Shown here one piece after another: positions 15,980-23,386 of a stretch of DNA of 29,781 nucleotides. The stretch comes from Flavobacteriaceae bacterium UBA4022 (GTDB lineage Bacteria > Bacteroidota > Bacteroidia > Flavobacteriales > Flavobacteriaceae), in contig DGAU01000016.1 in assembly GCA_002384055.1 (NCBI GenBank), positions 18,943 through 48,723 on the forward strand, written 5' to 3'. Made by a program: the position numbers and the translations under genes. Position 1 is the stretch's first letter, and every line of letters begins with the position of its first letter. The notes beneath the pieces are model-generated. The model had not been told where the DNA came from. It ran no database searches and saw nothing but the letters and a program-made list of their open reading frames with translations.

Positions 15980-16498
15980 ATGATGGAAGAACGGGTAATC
16001 TTGGTGGACGAGCAAGACCACAAAATTGGCACCATGCCCAAGATGGAGGCCCACGAGAAAGGCCTGCTCCATCGTGCATTTTCTGTATTTGTATTTAATG
16101 ACCGAAAGGAACTCATGCTGCAACGCAGGGCCTGGCATAAATACCATTCTCCAGGATTGTGGACCAATACTTGTTGCAGTCACCAACGGGATGGAGAAGA
16201 TTCTCTCGAGGCGGGACATAGGCGTTTGAATGAAGAAATGGGTTTTGATACTGCATTGACTTTTGCCGTTTCCTTTATTTATAAAGCACCTTTTGATAAT
16301 GGCTTGACCGAACATGAATTGGACCATGTCTTATTGGGGCAGTATGAAGGGGAGCCCATCATCAACACTGAAGAAGTATCCGAATGGAAATGGATGCCTA
16401 TGGAGAATTTAAAAATTGACTTAATCGAGCATCCCGAGAATTATACGGTTTGGTTTAAAATAATTTTTGATAAATATTGCCAACATCTAGAGTCATGA
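15980..16498 (+). CDS. idi: Isopentenyl-diphosphate delta-isomerase, type 1
   Basis: Idi interconverts isopentenyl and dimethylallyl diphosphate, the starter units for quinones, undecaprenyl lipid and carotenoids. It is a Nudix-fold, metal-dependent cytosolic enzyme. Visible landmarks are HRAFSVFVFND, the catalytic-Cys segment LWTNTCCSHQR, the Nudix-like stretch AGHRRLNEEMGF and the metal-binding EHELDHV. I place the start at ATG 15980 (172 aa); ATG 15983 is equally possible. An upstream in-frame TTG at 15962 lies in the promoter. The stop codon overlaps the start of the next gene (ATGA), so the two are translationally coupled. Confidence 0.96.
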   Translation: MMEERVILVDEQDHKIGTMPKMEAHEKGLLHRAFSVFVFNDRKELMLQRRAWHKYHSPGLWTNTCCSHQRDGEDSLEAGHRRLNEEMGFDTALTFAVSFIYKAPFDNGLTEHELDHVLLGQYEGEPIINTEEVSEWKWMPMENLKIDLIEHPENYTVWFKIIFDKYCQHLES

Positions 16499-16902
16499 GT
16501 GTTACTGTATATAGAAAGGCCCATTTTAATGCGGCACATCGACTTTTTCGGTCGGAATGGAGCGACGAAAAAAATCTTGAGATCTTTGGCAAATGTAGTA
16601 ACCCGCATTACCATGGTCATAATTATGAATTGGAAGTTGGGATCTGTGGAGACATTGATCCAGAAACGGGTTTTGTCGTAGATCTAGGCTGGCTCAAAAG
16701 AGTCATTAAAAGTGACGTAGAAGACCGTTTTGATCACAAAAACCTCAATATTGAAGTTGTGGAATTTAAATCTTTAATCCCTACAGTAGAAAATATTGCC
16801 AAAGTGATTTGGCACATCCTCAGGGATAAATTACCCAGCCGCTACACCATTGAAGTCAAATTATACGAAACGCCCCGCAATTTTGTGGTCTATACAGGTT
16901 AA
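16495..16902 (+). CDS. queD: 6-pyruvoyl-tetrahydropterin synthase / 6-carboxytetrahydropterin synthase family
   Basis: T-fold enzyme acting on dihydroneopterin triphosphate. In bacteria it most often makes 6-carboxytetrahydropterin for queuosine synthesis; the eukaryotic relative makes pyruvoyl-tetrahydropterin. The protein is 135 aa. The zinc histidines are probably H15 (FNAAHRL), H40 and H42 (YHGHNYELEV), with catalytic Cys34 in FGKCSNP. The Cys-to-HGH spacing of six residues resembles the eukaryotic-type enzymes more than E. coli QueD, so the exact product is open. The ATG at 16495 overlaps the idi stop by 4 bp. An earlier in-frame TTG at 16477 is less likely. Confidence 0.88.
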   Translation: MSVTVYRKAHFNAAHRLFRSEWSDEKNLEIFGKCSNPHYHGHNYELEVGICGDIDPETGFVVDLGWLKRVIKSDVEDRFDHKNLNIEVVEFKSLIPTVENIAKVIWHILRDKLPSRYTIEVKLYETPRNFVVYTG

Positions 16903-16989
16903 ATAGTAGGACAAGAAAGAATAAAGCTTAGCCTGGATGATCCACCAATTTTTAAAGCCGCCATTACTGGGTGAAGCACTAAAAAATAA

Positions 16990-17979
16990 ATGAAGATGAA
17001 TCAATTACCAATAGGATTTATAAAATTCACGCCACAGCTAATGTCCAAGGTCTGGGGTGGAGACAAGCTTCATGAGTATTTTGGAAAAGCCCAAGGTGAA
17101 CGTGTAGGGGAGAGTTGGGAAATTTCTGGTGTGCCCCAAAAAGTTTCTTTAGTCAGCGAAGGACACCAAGTAGGTAAATCACTGACTGAGTTGATCGAAC
17201 AATATGGCGCGCGCTTGGTTGGTCATCGTGTCCTTAGGGACCACGGCAAGGATTTTCCTTTATTATTTAAATTTATTGATGCTCGTGAAGACTTGTCGGT
17301 CCAGCTGCATCCCGATGACGTGATTGCCAAAAAACGGCATCAAAGTTTGGGTAAAACAGAGATGTGGTATGTGGTTCAAGCCGATCCAGGAGCCCGTTTG
17401 GTCATTGGATTTAAGCCAGGTGTTACCCTGAAACAATACCACCAAAGTATGGTAGATAATACCATAACGTCTCTTTTGAATGAGATTCCTGTGTCGGCCG
17501 GAGATGCTTTTTTCATCCCCCCAGGATTAGTTCATGCTATCGGCAGTGGCGTGGTTTTGGCAGAAATACAACAGACCTCAGATGTAACTTACCGGATCTA
17601 TGACTGGGATCGCCCGGATGTTAATGGTCAAATGAGAGAACTCCATATAGAACAGGCTGAGGAAGCGTTAGTCTTTCATGACTTGTCTCAAGTGGCTTGT
17701 ACCCCAGAAAACAGAATAAGCAATCAGGCTCAGTTGCTTTATGCCTCACCTTATTTCAATACTTCGGTCATTGAGATCACAGAACCGATAACTCGGACTT
17801 TTCCACAAACAGAGTCTTTTGTTGTGCTCATGTGTACCAAAGGACAGCTGTCCCTAACCAGCGAGGGGTTAGCGCCTATGGAAATTAGCAAGGGAGAATG
17901 TGTCTTGGTGCCTGCTGAAGTTGCAGCAATCGATTTATCCGCCCATGATGCAGAGATTTTGGAAGTATTTGTTCCGTAA
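16990..17979 (+). CDS. manA: Mannose-6-phosphate isomerase, class I
   Basis: ManA interconverts fructose-6-phosphate and mannose-6-phosphate, feeding GDP-mannose and cell-surface glycans. It is a zinc-dependent cupin-fold enzyme of 329 aa, the short bacterial form. Predicted zinc ligands are Q105 and H107 (SVQLHPDD), E124 (GKTEMWYV) and H182 (PPGLVHAIG). The conserved active-site stretch SDVTYRIYDWDRP is at 197-209. An internal ATG two codons in (MNQLPIGF) is an alternative start. It lies 87 bp after the QueD-family gene, on the same strand and with no terminator between them, so it may share the idi transcript. Confidence 0.95.
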   Translation: MKMNQLPIGFIKFTPQLMSKVWGGDKLHEYFGKAQGERVGESWEISGVPQKVSLVSEGHQVGKSLTELIEQYGARLVGHRVLRDHGKDFPLLFKFIDAREDLSVQLHPDDVIAKKRHQSLGKTEMWYVVQADPGARLVIGFKPGVTLKQYHQSMVDNTITSLLNEIPVSAGDAFFIPPGLVHAIGSGVVLAEIQQTSDVTYRIYDWDRPDVNGQMRELHIEQAEEALVFHDLSQVACTPENRISNQAQLLYASPYFNTSVIEITEPITRTFPQTESFVVLMCTKGQLSLTSEGLAPMEISKGECVLVPAEVAAIDLSAHDAEILEVFVP

Positions 17980-18003
17980 GCGGATGAAAAAACACTATTT
18001 TTG
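17968..18003 (+). promoter_or_regulatory. Possible promoter for the 88-aa protein gene
   Basis: A -7 element TATTTTTG at 17996-18003 fits TAnnTTTG exactly and ends 18 nt before the next start codon. A TTTG at 17968-17971, inside the end of manA, is 24 nt upstream, slightly beyond the usual spacing. The gene may therefore be transcribed both from this site and by read-through from manA. Confidence 0.45.
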
Positions 18004-18021
18004 CTCAAAATTTAATTTAAG

Positions 18022-18288
18022 ATGGCAAGTAAGAAAAATTTAAAAAAAGACATCAACTACGTTCTCGGTGATATTATTGAGGCCGTATATATTTGGGAGG
18101 CAACTCATCCTGAAAAAGGAACCAAAGATTCTGAAAAAGTAATCGATGAGGCGATAGCCGTATTCGACGATTTAATCAAGAAATTAAACGACCGTAAAGC
18201 TGAAAACAAAAAGCTACATTTTACGGGGATTCACAAAGAGCTAGAGTCTAAAGGCCGTGGCTTAATTGAAAAAATCAACGTCTTATAG
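18022..18288 (+). CDS. Conserved flavobacterial protein of unknown function (88 aa)
   Basis: Small, charged, probably all-helical cytosolic protein. It has no signal peptide, membrane segment or cysteine. Notable stretches are the lysine-rich N-terminus MASKKNLKKDINYVLGDIIE, an acidic middle with DSEKVIDEAIAVFDDLIKKL, and a C-terminus HKELESKGRGLIEKINVL. I recall similar short proteins beside manA in Flavobacteriaceae but know no function. Regular hydrophobic spacing suggests a helical bundle. It converges on the lipoprotein gene with 7 bp between the stop codons. Confidence 0.88.
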   Translation: MASKKNLKKDINYVLGDIIEAVYIWEATHPEKGTKDSEKVIDEAIAVFDDLIKKLNDRKAENKKLHFTGIHKELESKGRGLIEKINVL

Positions 18289-18295
18289 GACGACT

Positions 18296-18991
18296 TTAAT
18301 TCTGTTGTAAAATAAATGACTCCAATGCGATCCCGTATTTGGAGTTTTTTATTTCTGGGCGCAACAGCTTGAATATTGTATCGTGGTATTTGGGATTCAC
18401 ATCAGGAATCTCGAGGAGCATCAGGTAAGGAGCAATGGCCATGTCCTGATGATTTTTCGCAAAATTAACCGTTGCGAGGTAGCGCGAAGTCATGAGTTTT
18501 TGTTGTTGTACACGCCAAGTTTCGATGTCTGCGACATTCCCTGTCTGCATGGCCGACAATTCTTCCTTAATATAGTCCAGTTTTCGTTGCTTATAACGAC
18601 TCATCAATTGGCGATAATCGTTCCACAAAGCCTCGTTTTTAGAGCCTGTAATGGTATAATCCACCTCGTAATTTTCTAAGCTGGTGTCTACCGTAATTAT
18701 TCCGGGTTCGGCGAAAAAGGGAATATATTTTGTTTGTGTGACGCTGTCTTGAAAAATTAAAGCCAAATAAAGGACTTGGGGTTCGGTAAGATCAATATTG
18801 AAGGTAAAACGGGCATTACCTTCAACATGTATGGAATCCAATGTGACCAATAGTGTGTCGCTCAACTCTTGCACCAAAAGGTGCCCTTTTTTCAAACCAT
18901 CCACGGCGCCCGAAATGACCGTGTTTTTATTTTCTGTTGTGCATTGGCTAAAGGCCATGACCATCATAAGGCCGAAAATGACTCGTTTCAT
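18296..18991 (-). CDS. DUF4369-type lipoprotein without thioredoxin domain
   Basis: The N-terminus MKRVIFGLMMVMAFSQC is a lipoprotein signal with lipidation at Cys17. This supports the start at 18991 rather than the longer open frame from 19042. Residues about 25-115 form a beta-rich region resembling DUF4369 (SGAVDGLKKGHLLVQELSDT, then PQVLYLALIFQD and a phosphate-tail-like TKYIPFFAEPGIITVDTS). A helical segment follows to residue 231. In Bacteroidota this domain usually precedes a thioredoxin-like CxxC domain in TlpA/ResA-type proteins, but here the protein ends before any CxxC. Function unknown; probably envelope-associated. Confidence 0.8.
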   Translation of the reverse strand: MKRVIFGLMMVMAFSQCTTENKNTVISGAVDGLKKGHLLVQELSDTLLVTLDSIHVEGNARFTFNIDLTEPQVLYLALIFQDSVTQTKYIPFFAEPGIITVDTSLENYEVDYTITGSKNEALWNDYRQLMSRYKQRKLDYIKEELSAMQTGNVADIETWRVQQQKLMTSRYLATVNFAKNHQDMAIAPYLMLLEIPDVNPKYHDTIFKLLRPEIKNSKYGIALESFILQQN

Positions 18992-19091
18992 ATGTTGTAA
19001 AAGTTGAGTAACAAATATGACAAAAACAAAAATAGTATTCAACGAAAACCCAAAATTAATCCAAGAATCCGAGGGCTTTTGCTTTGGTCAA

Positions 19092-20021
19092 TTACGCTTT
19101 AATAAAAGATACAATAGCATCGATGAGCTTTGGCGCAACCGGCAAATTTGGATCGTTATAGGTCTTACTGTTTTCTAGGCCATCGTCTGACACGACTTTC
19201 AAGACATGGTTCATATTGTCGATGAGCAAGAAATCAGACGACTCAGCAGCACCATGCAATGCCTCAGCTTCACTGATTTGCACTTGCATGTCCCGAGTGC
19301 CGTTAATGATCAAAATAGGCATGGCTAAATCGGCTATAGCAGTTTGTGGATTGTAAGCCATCCAGTTGCTGATGAATCCCTGTAAACTCGGGCGAAAAAT
19401 AGAGGCTAATGGGGCAGGGTAATTTGTGGTGACACCATTGGCCCGCAGATCGTCAAAGGCTTGTCTTGCGGCATCAGCAAGATTTGGCGCTTGCCAATTG
19501 AGCTGGTCGATGATCACATCGTCTATTTCTTGACCTGCACCCGCGATAGAAATAAAGGCATCGGCATGGTCCTTAGCGGCAAGCATACCCACTAATGAGC
19601 CTTGGCTGTGCCCCAAAACAATAAGACGATGGAATTCAGGCGCTGGTTTGAAAAATGCGAGCACCTCAAGCGCATCGCTAACGAAGTCATCAAACCGCGC
19701 CGAAGACTCATCAAATTGTCCCTTTTTTAGGGCTTTAACCACGCGCTTGTCGTAGCGAAAGCTGGCAATCCCATTATCGAATAGTCCCTGTGCCAAAAAT
19801 TTGAACCCATTATTTTGCATCATGGGTTGGTTCCCGTCACGATCTGTGGGGCCGGAACCGCCAATGAAGATTACTAAGTCCTTGGTCTGGTTACCCTCGG
19901 GGATCATTAATGTTCCATCCACATGAGTTCCTATGGTAATGGTTTGCTCTGGATAGACACTTTGGCCCATGATAAAGAGCGGGCTAAGTAAAAAAAGTAT
20001 GGCGAGAATGCGGCGCATCAT
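19092..20021 (-). CDS. Exported alpha/beta hydrolase
   Basis: The protein begins with a signal peptide (MMRRILAILFLLSPLFIMGQ, cleavage expected near residue 20). The oxyanion-hole-like segment IFIGGSGPTDRDGNQP is at 51-66. The nucleophile elbow GHSQG is at 137-141 with Ser139, and Asp244 (NGTRDMQV) and His272 (NMNHVLK) complete a catalytic triad. The fold suggests an esterase or acyl-peptide-type hydrolase; the substrate is unknown. I place the start at 20021. Longer in-frame starts at 20045 and 20066 would put residues ahead of the signal peptide and overlap the promoter. It is divergent from the S1/P1 nuclease gene. Confidence 0.88.
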   Translation of the reverse strand: MMRRILAILFLLSPLFIMGQSVYPEQTITIGTHVDGTLMIPEGNQTKDLVIFIGGSGPTDRDGNQPMMQNNGFKFLAQGLFDNGIASFRYDKRVVKALKKGQFDESSARFDDFVSDALEVLAFFKPAPEFHRLIVLGHSQGSLVGMLAAKDHADAFISIAGAGQEIDDVIIDQLNWQAPNLADAARQAFDDLRANGVTTNYPAPLASIFRPSLQGFISNWMAYNPQTAIADLAMPILIINGTRDMQVQISEAEALHGAAESSDFLLIDNMNHVLKVVSDDGLENSKTYNDPNLPVAPKLIDAIVSFIKA

Positions 20022-20054
20022 AGAAAGTGTTTCATGTTGGTTCATACGAAAATA

Positions 20055-20062
20055 CAAATCTA
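20055..20062 (-). promoter_or_regulatory. -7 element of the hydrolase promoter
   Basis: On the minus strand this reads TAGATTTG, a full TAnnTTTG match, 34 nt upstream of the start codon at 20021. It lies 24 nt from the opposing -7 element of the nuclease gene, so the two promoters are divergent and closely packed. No convincing -33 box is present. Confidence 0.45.
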
Positions 20063-20086
20063 GCACGAAATTTGACTTTGAGCGTT

Positions 20087-20094
20087 TATATTTG
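20087..20094 (+). promoter_or_regulatory. -7 element of the nuclease promoter
   Basis: TATATTTG matches TAnnTTTG and ends 18 nt before the ATG at 20113, the same short-leader spacing seen for prfC, idi and the 88-aa gene. TTTG at 20071-20074 is only 12 nt upstream and so too close to be a normal -33 box. Confidence 0.45.
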
Positions 20095-20112
20095 TAATCT
20101 TAAACACTCCAT

Positions 20113-20892
20113 ATGACATTTAAAATCAATCTCGTTTTTCTGGCAATTTTTACGGTTATTAACCCGTCCCAGGCCTCAGATGACTGGGGTGTTACGGGTC
20201 ATAGAACAATCGGAGCCATTGCCCAACAGTATCTCGATCCAGAGACTGCAGCGCAAGTTGCCGAATTATTGGACGGTGCTTCGTTGGCCTTTGTATCGAC
20301 TTATGCCGACGAGATCCGCAGCGATGACCAGTACGATCGATTTGACCCTTGGCATTATGTCAGTTTTCCATTTGGAGGAGACTACCATACCCATCCAAAA
20401 AGCGACAAGGGCGATATCATCCAGGGGATAGAGAAGTGTAAAGAAATTGTTAGAGATAAAAACAAGACAAAGCAAGAACGCGCATTCTATTTGAAACTTT
20501 TGGTCCACTTCGTAGGAGATTTGCACCAACCCTTGCATGTTGGTATCCAGGAAGATCGTGGAGGCAACCGTTTTTATGTGAAATGGTTTGGTGACAACAC
20601 CAACCTTCATTCCGTATGGGATACCAAAATAATTGAGGGTTATAATATGTCCTACACCGAATTGGTCCAAAACCAAGACCGCTTGACGGCAGAACAAATT
20701 CAAGAAATCCAACGCAGTTCTGTAACCGATTGGATGGATGAAAGCCGTGCGCTTTGTGAGGATGTATATAGCCATACTGAGGCCGAAGAAAAGCTCAGCT
20801 ACGAATATTCATACCGTTATCTCCACGTCGCTCGCGGTCGGCTTCAAAAAGGAGGATTGCGCCTTGCTGCCTTACTTAACGAATTACTGTAG
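20113..20892 (+). CDS. S1/P1-family nuclease, exported
   Basis: Secreted zinc-dependent single-strand nuclease/3'-nucleotidase of 259 aa. The signal peptide is about residues 1-21 (MTFKINLVFLAIFTVINPSQA). The trinuclear zinc ligands can be placed by motif: W25, H30 (WGVTGH), D66, H81 (WHYV), H132, D136 and H142 (HFVGDLHQPLH), H166 and D170 (HSVWD). The spacing between these follows nuclease P1 closely. The likely role is nucleic-acid scavenging for phosphate or nucleosides. The predicted cleavage after A21 leaves three residues ahead of Trp25, unlike fungal P1, where Trp is the first residue. Confidence 0.93.
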   Translation: MTFKINLVFLAIFTVINPSQASDDWGVTGHRTIGAIAQQYLDPETAAQVAELLDGASLAFVSTYADEIRSDDQYDRFDPWHYVSFPFGGDYHTHPKSDKGDIIQGIEKCKEIVRDKNKTKQERAFYLKLLVHFVGDLHQPLHVGIQEDRGGNRFYVKWFGDNTNLHSVWDTKIIEGYNMSYTELVQNQDRLTAEQIQEIQRSSVTDWMDESRALCEDVYSHTEAEEKLSYEYSYRYLHVARGRLQKGGLRLAALLNELL

Positions 20893-21008
20893 TCAGGTTA
20901 ATACCGTCGACAAGATTTAATTTCTCTATTCAGATGTCTGGGCCGCAGCGTTTGTCTGTAATGATGATGCTATTTTCCGTACCTCGAAATATTACCTTTT
21001 TTTAAAGA

Positions 21009-21359
21009 TCAGACATAAAGAAAAGCCCAATAGATAAGGGCTCCTTGAAGCAATAGCCTCAGGGTCAATAACCCTTTAGGCCAACGGAACCATTGGGGTG
21101 GGTTTTTGATCATATCCGTATGGACGGTCAAAAACAAGACTAAAAGTAGCATGATACTCCAAGCCGCCAACTGCTGCGTCTTCGCGTTTAGGAGCATCAG
21201 GCCCAAAAGCATTTCGGCCATGCCACTGACAAAAACCAAATTTTTTGGATAGGGCAGGTATTTCGGTATGATTCGGAGGTAGAATTCTGGTTTTTGAAAA
21301 TGCATGAATCCTGCAAAAACAAAAGCAAAGCCTAATAAGTATTGGTGCCAAGGGAACAT
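21009..21359 (-). CDS. DoxX-like small membrane protein
   Basis: Integral membrane protein of 116 aa with about four transmembrane helices: LLGFAFVFAGFMHF, LVFVSGMAEMLLGLMLL, AAWSIMLLLVLFLTV and LLLQGALIYWAFLYV. The pattern, with HFxxPEFYxxIxPxYLP after the first helix, is that of DoxX-like proteins, whose biochemical role is uncertain. I start it at ATG 21359 (MFPWHQYLLG). The longer open frame from 21401 begins inside the htpG terminator. It lies downstream of htpG on the same strand. Confidence 0.85.
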   Translation of the reverse strand: MFPWHQYLLGFAFVFAGFMHFQKPEFYLRIIPKYLPYPKNLVFVSGMAEMLLGLMLLNAKTQQLAAWSIMLLLVLFLTVHTDMIKNPPQWFRWPKGLLTLRLLLQGALIYWAFLYV

Positions 21360-21381
21360 AAAGTCTATTGTTGTTAAATGA

Positions 21382-21409
21382 AAAAGCCCTTGCCAGGGCA
21401 AGGGCTTTT
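21382..21409 (-). terminator. Terminator after htpG
   Basis: AAAAGCCCTTGC (21382-21393) pairs with GCAAGGGCTTTT (21398-21409) around a 4-nt loop, a 12-bp stem. On the minus strand it ends in a T-run (complement of the A's at 21381-21385). It lies 15 nt past the htpG stop codon and separates htpG from the DoxX-like gene, which therefore needs its own promoter or read-through. Confidence 0.82.
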
Positions 21410-21424
21410 AAATATAATCATTAA

Positions 21425-23314
21425 TTATTTGATCATTTCGTAGCTCCTATGAATAAATTGAGTGAGGTCCTCACCCTTGAGGAGGTTTCTGCTCAACTTA
21501 GCTAAATCAAAGGCTTGCTTGATCAAACGTTCTTGCTTGTTTTTTGTTTTGGTATTCAAAATTTGACCGACTAATTCATGATTGGTGTTGACCACGACAT
21601 GATACATTTCGGGCATCTGTCCCATGCCAAACATACCGCCGCCACCGGATTGCTGCATCTCTTTCATGCGGCGCATGAATTCGGGTTCGGTAATCATAAA
21701 TGGTGAGGTATTGCTGTCTAAGGCCTCCATTTGAACGCTATAGGTACCCGTTGGAATGACACTTTCCAAACGCTCTTTGAGCGATTCTTTTTCTTCATCG
21801 CTCAATTTAGAGGGTGTGGTATCTTCCTTTTTGATCAGGTTATCCACAGAATCACTATCCACCCGCACAAAGGTCAAATTCTCTTGGCTTCCCTCGAGTT
21901 TCTGCAATAGGTGGCTCACAATTGGTGAGTTCAAAAGTAAAACTTCATAACCTTTGGTTTTGGCTTGCTCGATATAACTGTGCTGCCCGTCTTTGTCTGA
22001 GGCGTATAGGATCACGAGTTTTCCGTCCTTATCGGTTTGCGCGTCGGCGCAAGCAGTTTTTAATTCTTCTAAAGTGAAAAATTTGTCGTCGACTGTGGGG
22101 TAGAGATAGAAACCTTCCGATTTTTCAAAGAATTTATCTTCAGTGAGCATACCGTATTCAATGACCATTTTGATGTCTTCCCATTTCTGACTGAGGTCTT
22201 CGCGGTTTTCGTTGAAGAGACTTTTGAGCTTGTCTGCAACCTTACGACTGATGTAGCTGGATATTTTTTTCACAGCACCATCCGCTTGAAGGTAACTTCT
22301 GGACACATTCAAGGGAATATCTGGGCTGTCGATCACACCGCGGAGCATGGTCAAAAACTCAGGAACAATTCCTTCTACATTATCCGTGACAAAAACTTGA
22401 TTTTGATAAAGTTGGATGCGGTCCTTTTGCATATTCATGTCTGGTGACATTTTAGGGAAATACAAAATACCAGTCAGGTTGAATGGGTAATCGACATTCA
22501 AATGAATATGAAACAACGGCTCTTCAAATTGCATAGGGTACAATTCTCTATAAAAACCTTTATAGTCTTCATCCTTAAGTTCAGAAGGCTGCTTGGTCCA
22601 GGCTGGTTGCGGGTTGTTGATGATGTTATCAACTTCCACTGTTGGGGCCGGGTCTTTTTCTTTGGCCCCTTCGGGTTTGGGTAAGGTTTGGGTTTTCGTA
22701 CCAAACTTGACCGGGACAGGCATAAATTTGTTGTATTTGACCAGAAGTTCCTTAATCTTGGCGTCTTCTAAAAAGCCTTTTTCTTCATCACTGATGTGCA
22801 GGATGATTTCTGTGCCTCGGTCGGTTTTGTTGTGCGCGCTAAGGGTATAGTTTGGAGAGCCATCGCAGATCCAGTGCGCTGCTGGTTCGTCCTTATAACT
22901 TTTGGTAATGATTTCTACCTTGCTGGCGACCATAAACGCAGAATAAAAACCTAATCCAAAATGGCCTATGATACCTGCTTGGTCTGCTTTTTTGTCTTTG
23001 TATTTCTCCAAAAACTCTTCGGCTCCTGAGAAGGCAATTTCGTTGATGTATTTTTGGACTTCGTCTTGGGTCATCCCAATACCTTGGTCGATAATGTGGA
23101 GTTGCTTTTTCTTTTTGTCAATTTTGACCTCAATAAGCGGCGCGCCATAATCTGCTTTGACTTCACCGATACTGGTCAAGTGTTTTAGTTTAAGGGTTGC
23201 ATCTGTCGCATTACTGATCAATTCTCTTAAAAAGATCTCATGGTCGCTGTACAGAAATTTTTTGATCAGCGGAAAAATATTATCTACTGATACATTAATA
23301 GTTCCTTTATTCAT
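21425..23314 (-). CDS. htpG: Molecular chaperone HtpG (Hsp90)
   Basis: Bacterial Hsp90, a dimeric ATP-driven cytosolic chaperone; 629 aa and complete. The GHKL ATPase domain shows LRELISNATDA with Mg/ATP-binding Asn35, the DQGIGMT loop (76-82) and GHFGLGFYSAFMVA. The middle domain has the catalytic-Arg region with NVSRSYLQ. The C-terminal dimerisation domain ends in RSYEMIK and includes a Gly/Met-rich loop (QQSGGGGMFGMGQMP) common in Bacteroidota. A terminator follows it. Upstream are paired inverted repeats at 23360-23386 that could be an operator. Confidence 0.98.
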   Translation of the reverse strand: MNKGTINVSVDNIFPLIKKFLYSDHEIFLRELISNATDATLKLKHLTSIGEVKADYGAPLIEVKIDKKKKQLHIIDQGIGMTQDEVQKYINEIAFSGAEEFLEKYKDKKADQAGIIGHFGLGFYSAFMVASKVEIITKSYKDEPAAHWICDGSPNYTLSAHNKTDRGTEIILHISDEEKGFLEDAKIKELLVKYNKFMPVPVKFGTKTQTLPKPEGAKEKDPAPTVEVDNIINNPQPAWTKQPSELKDEDYKGFYRELYPMQFEEPLFHIHLNVDYPFNLTGILYFPKMSPDMNMQKDRIQLYQNQVFVTDNVEGIVPEFLTMLRGVIDSPDIPLNVSRSYLQADGAVKKISSYISRKVADKLKSLFNENREDLSQKWEDIKMVIEYGMLTEDKFFEKSEGFYLYPTVDDKFFTLEELKTACADAQTDKDGKLVILYASDKDGQHSYIEQAKTKGYEVLLLNSPIVSHLLQKLEGSQENLTFVRVDSDSVDNLIKKEDTTPSKLSDEEKESLKERLESVIPTGTYSVQMEALDSNTSPFMITEPEFMRRMKEMQQSGGGGMFGMGQMPEMYHVVVNTNHELVGQILNTKTKNKQERLIKQAFDLAKLSRNLLKGEDLTQFIHRSYEMIK

Positions 23315-23359
23315 GGGTGAATTCGTTTAAAATTTAAGTGTAAAAGGCAAATAGGATAC

Positions 23360-23386
23360 CACTTTTTATAAAGTGACAGCTTGTCA
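23360..23386 (-). promoter_or_regulatory. Two abutting inverted repeats upstream of htpG
   Basis: CACTTT-TTAT-AAAGTG (23360-23375) is immediately followed by, and shares two bases with, TGACA-GCT-TGTCA (23374-23386). They lie 46-72 nt upstream of the htpG start. Neither resembles the CIRCE element. They could be a repressor or activator site for a stress-inducible gene, or a leader structure. Confidence 0.4.

Noticed and set aside
20266..20775. 169-codon minus-strand frame opposite the nuclease
   Set aside because: The plus strand encodes all the zinc ligands of an S1/P1 nuclease. The antisense frame has no domain and no promoter.
21360..21401. Longer start of the DoxX-like protein at 21401
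   Set aside because: The extra codons lie in and just after the htpG terminator hairpin, and the first membrane helix fits the ATG at 21359.
22498..22850. Overlapping frames on both strands inside htpG (60-85 codons)
   Set aside because: Low-complexity shadows of the HtpG charged linker and middle domain, with no independent coding signs.
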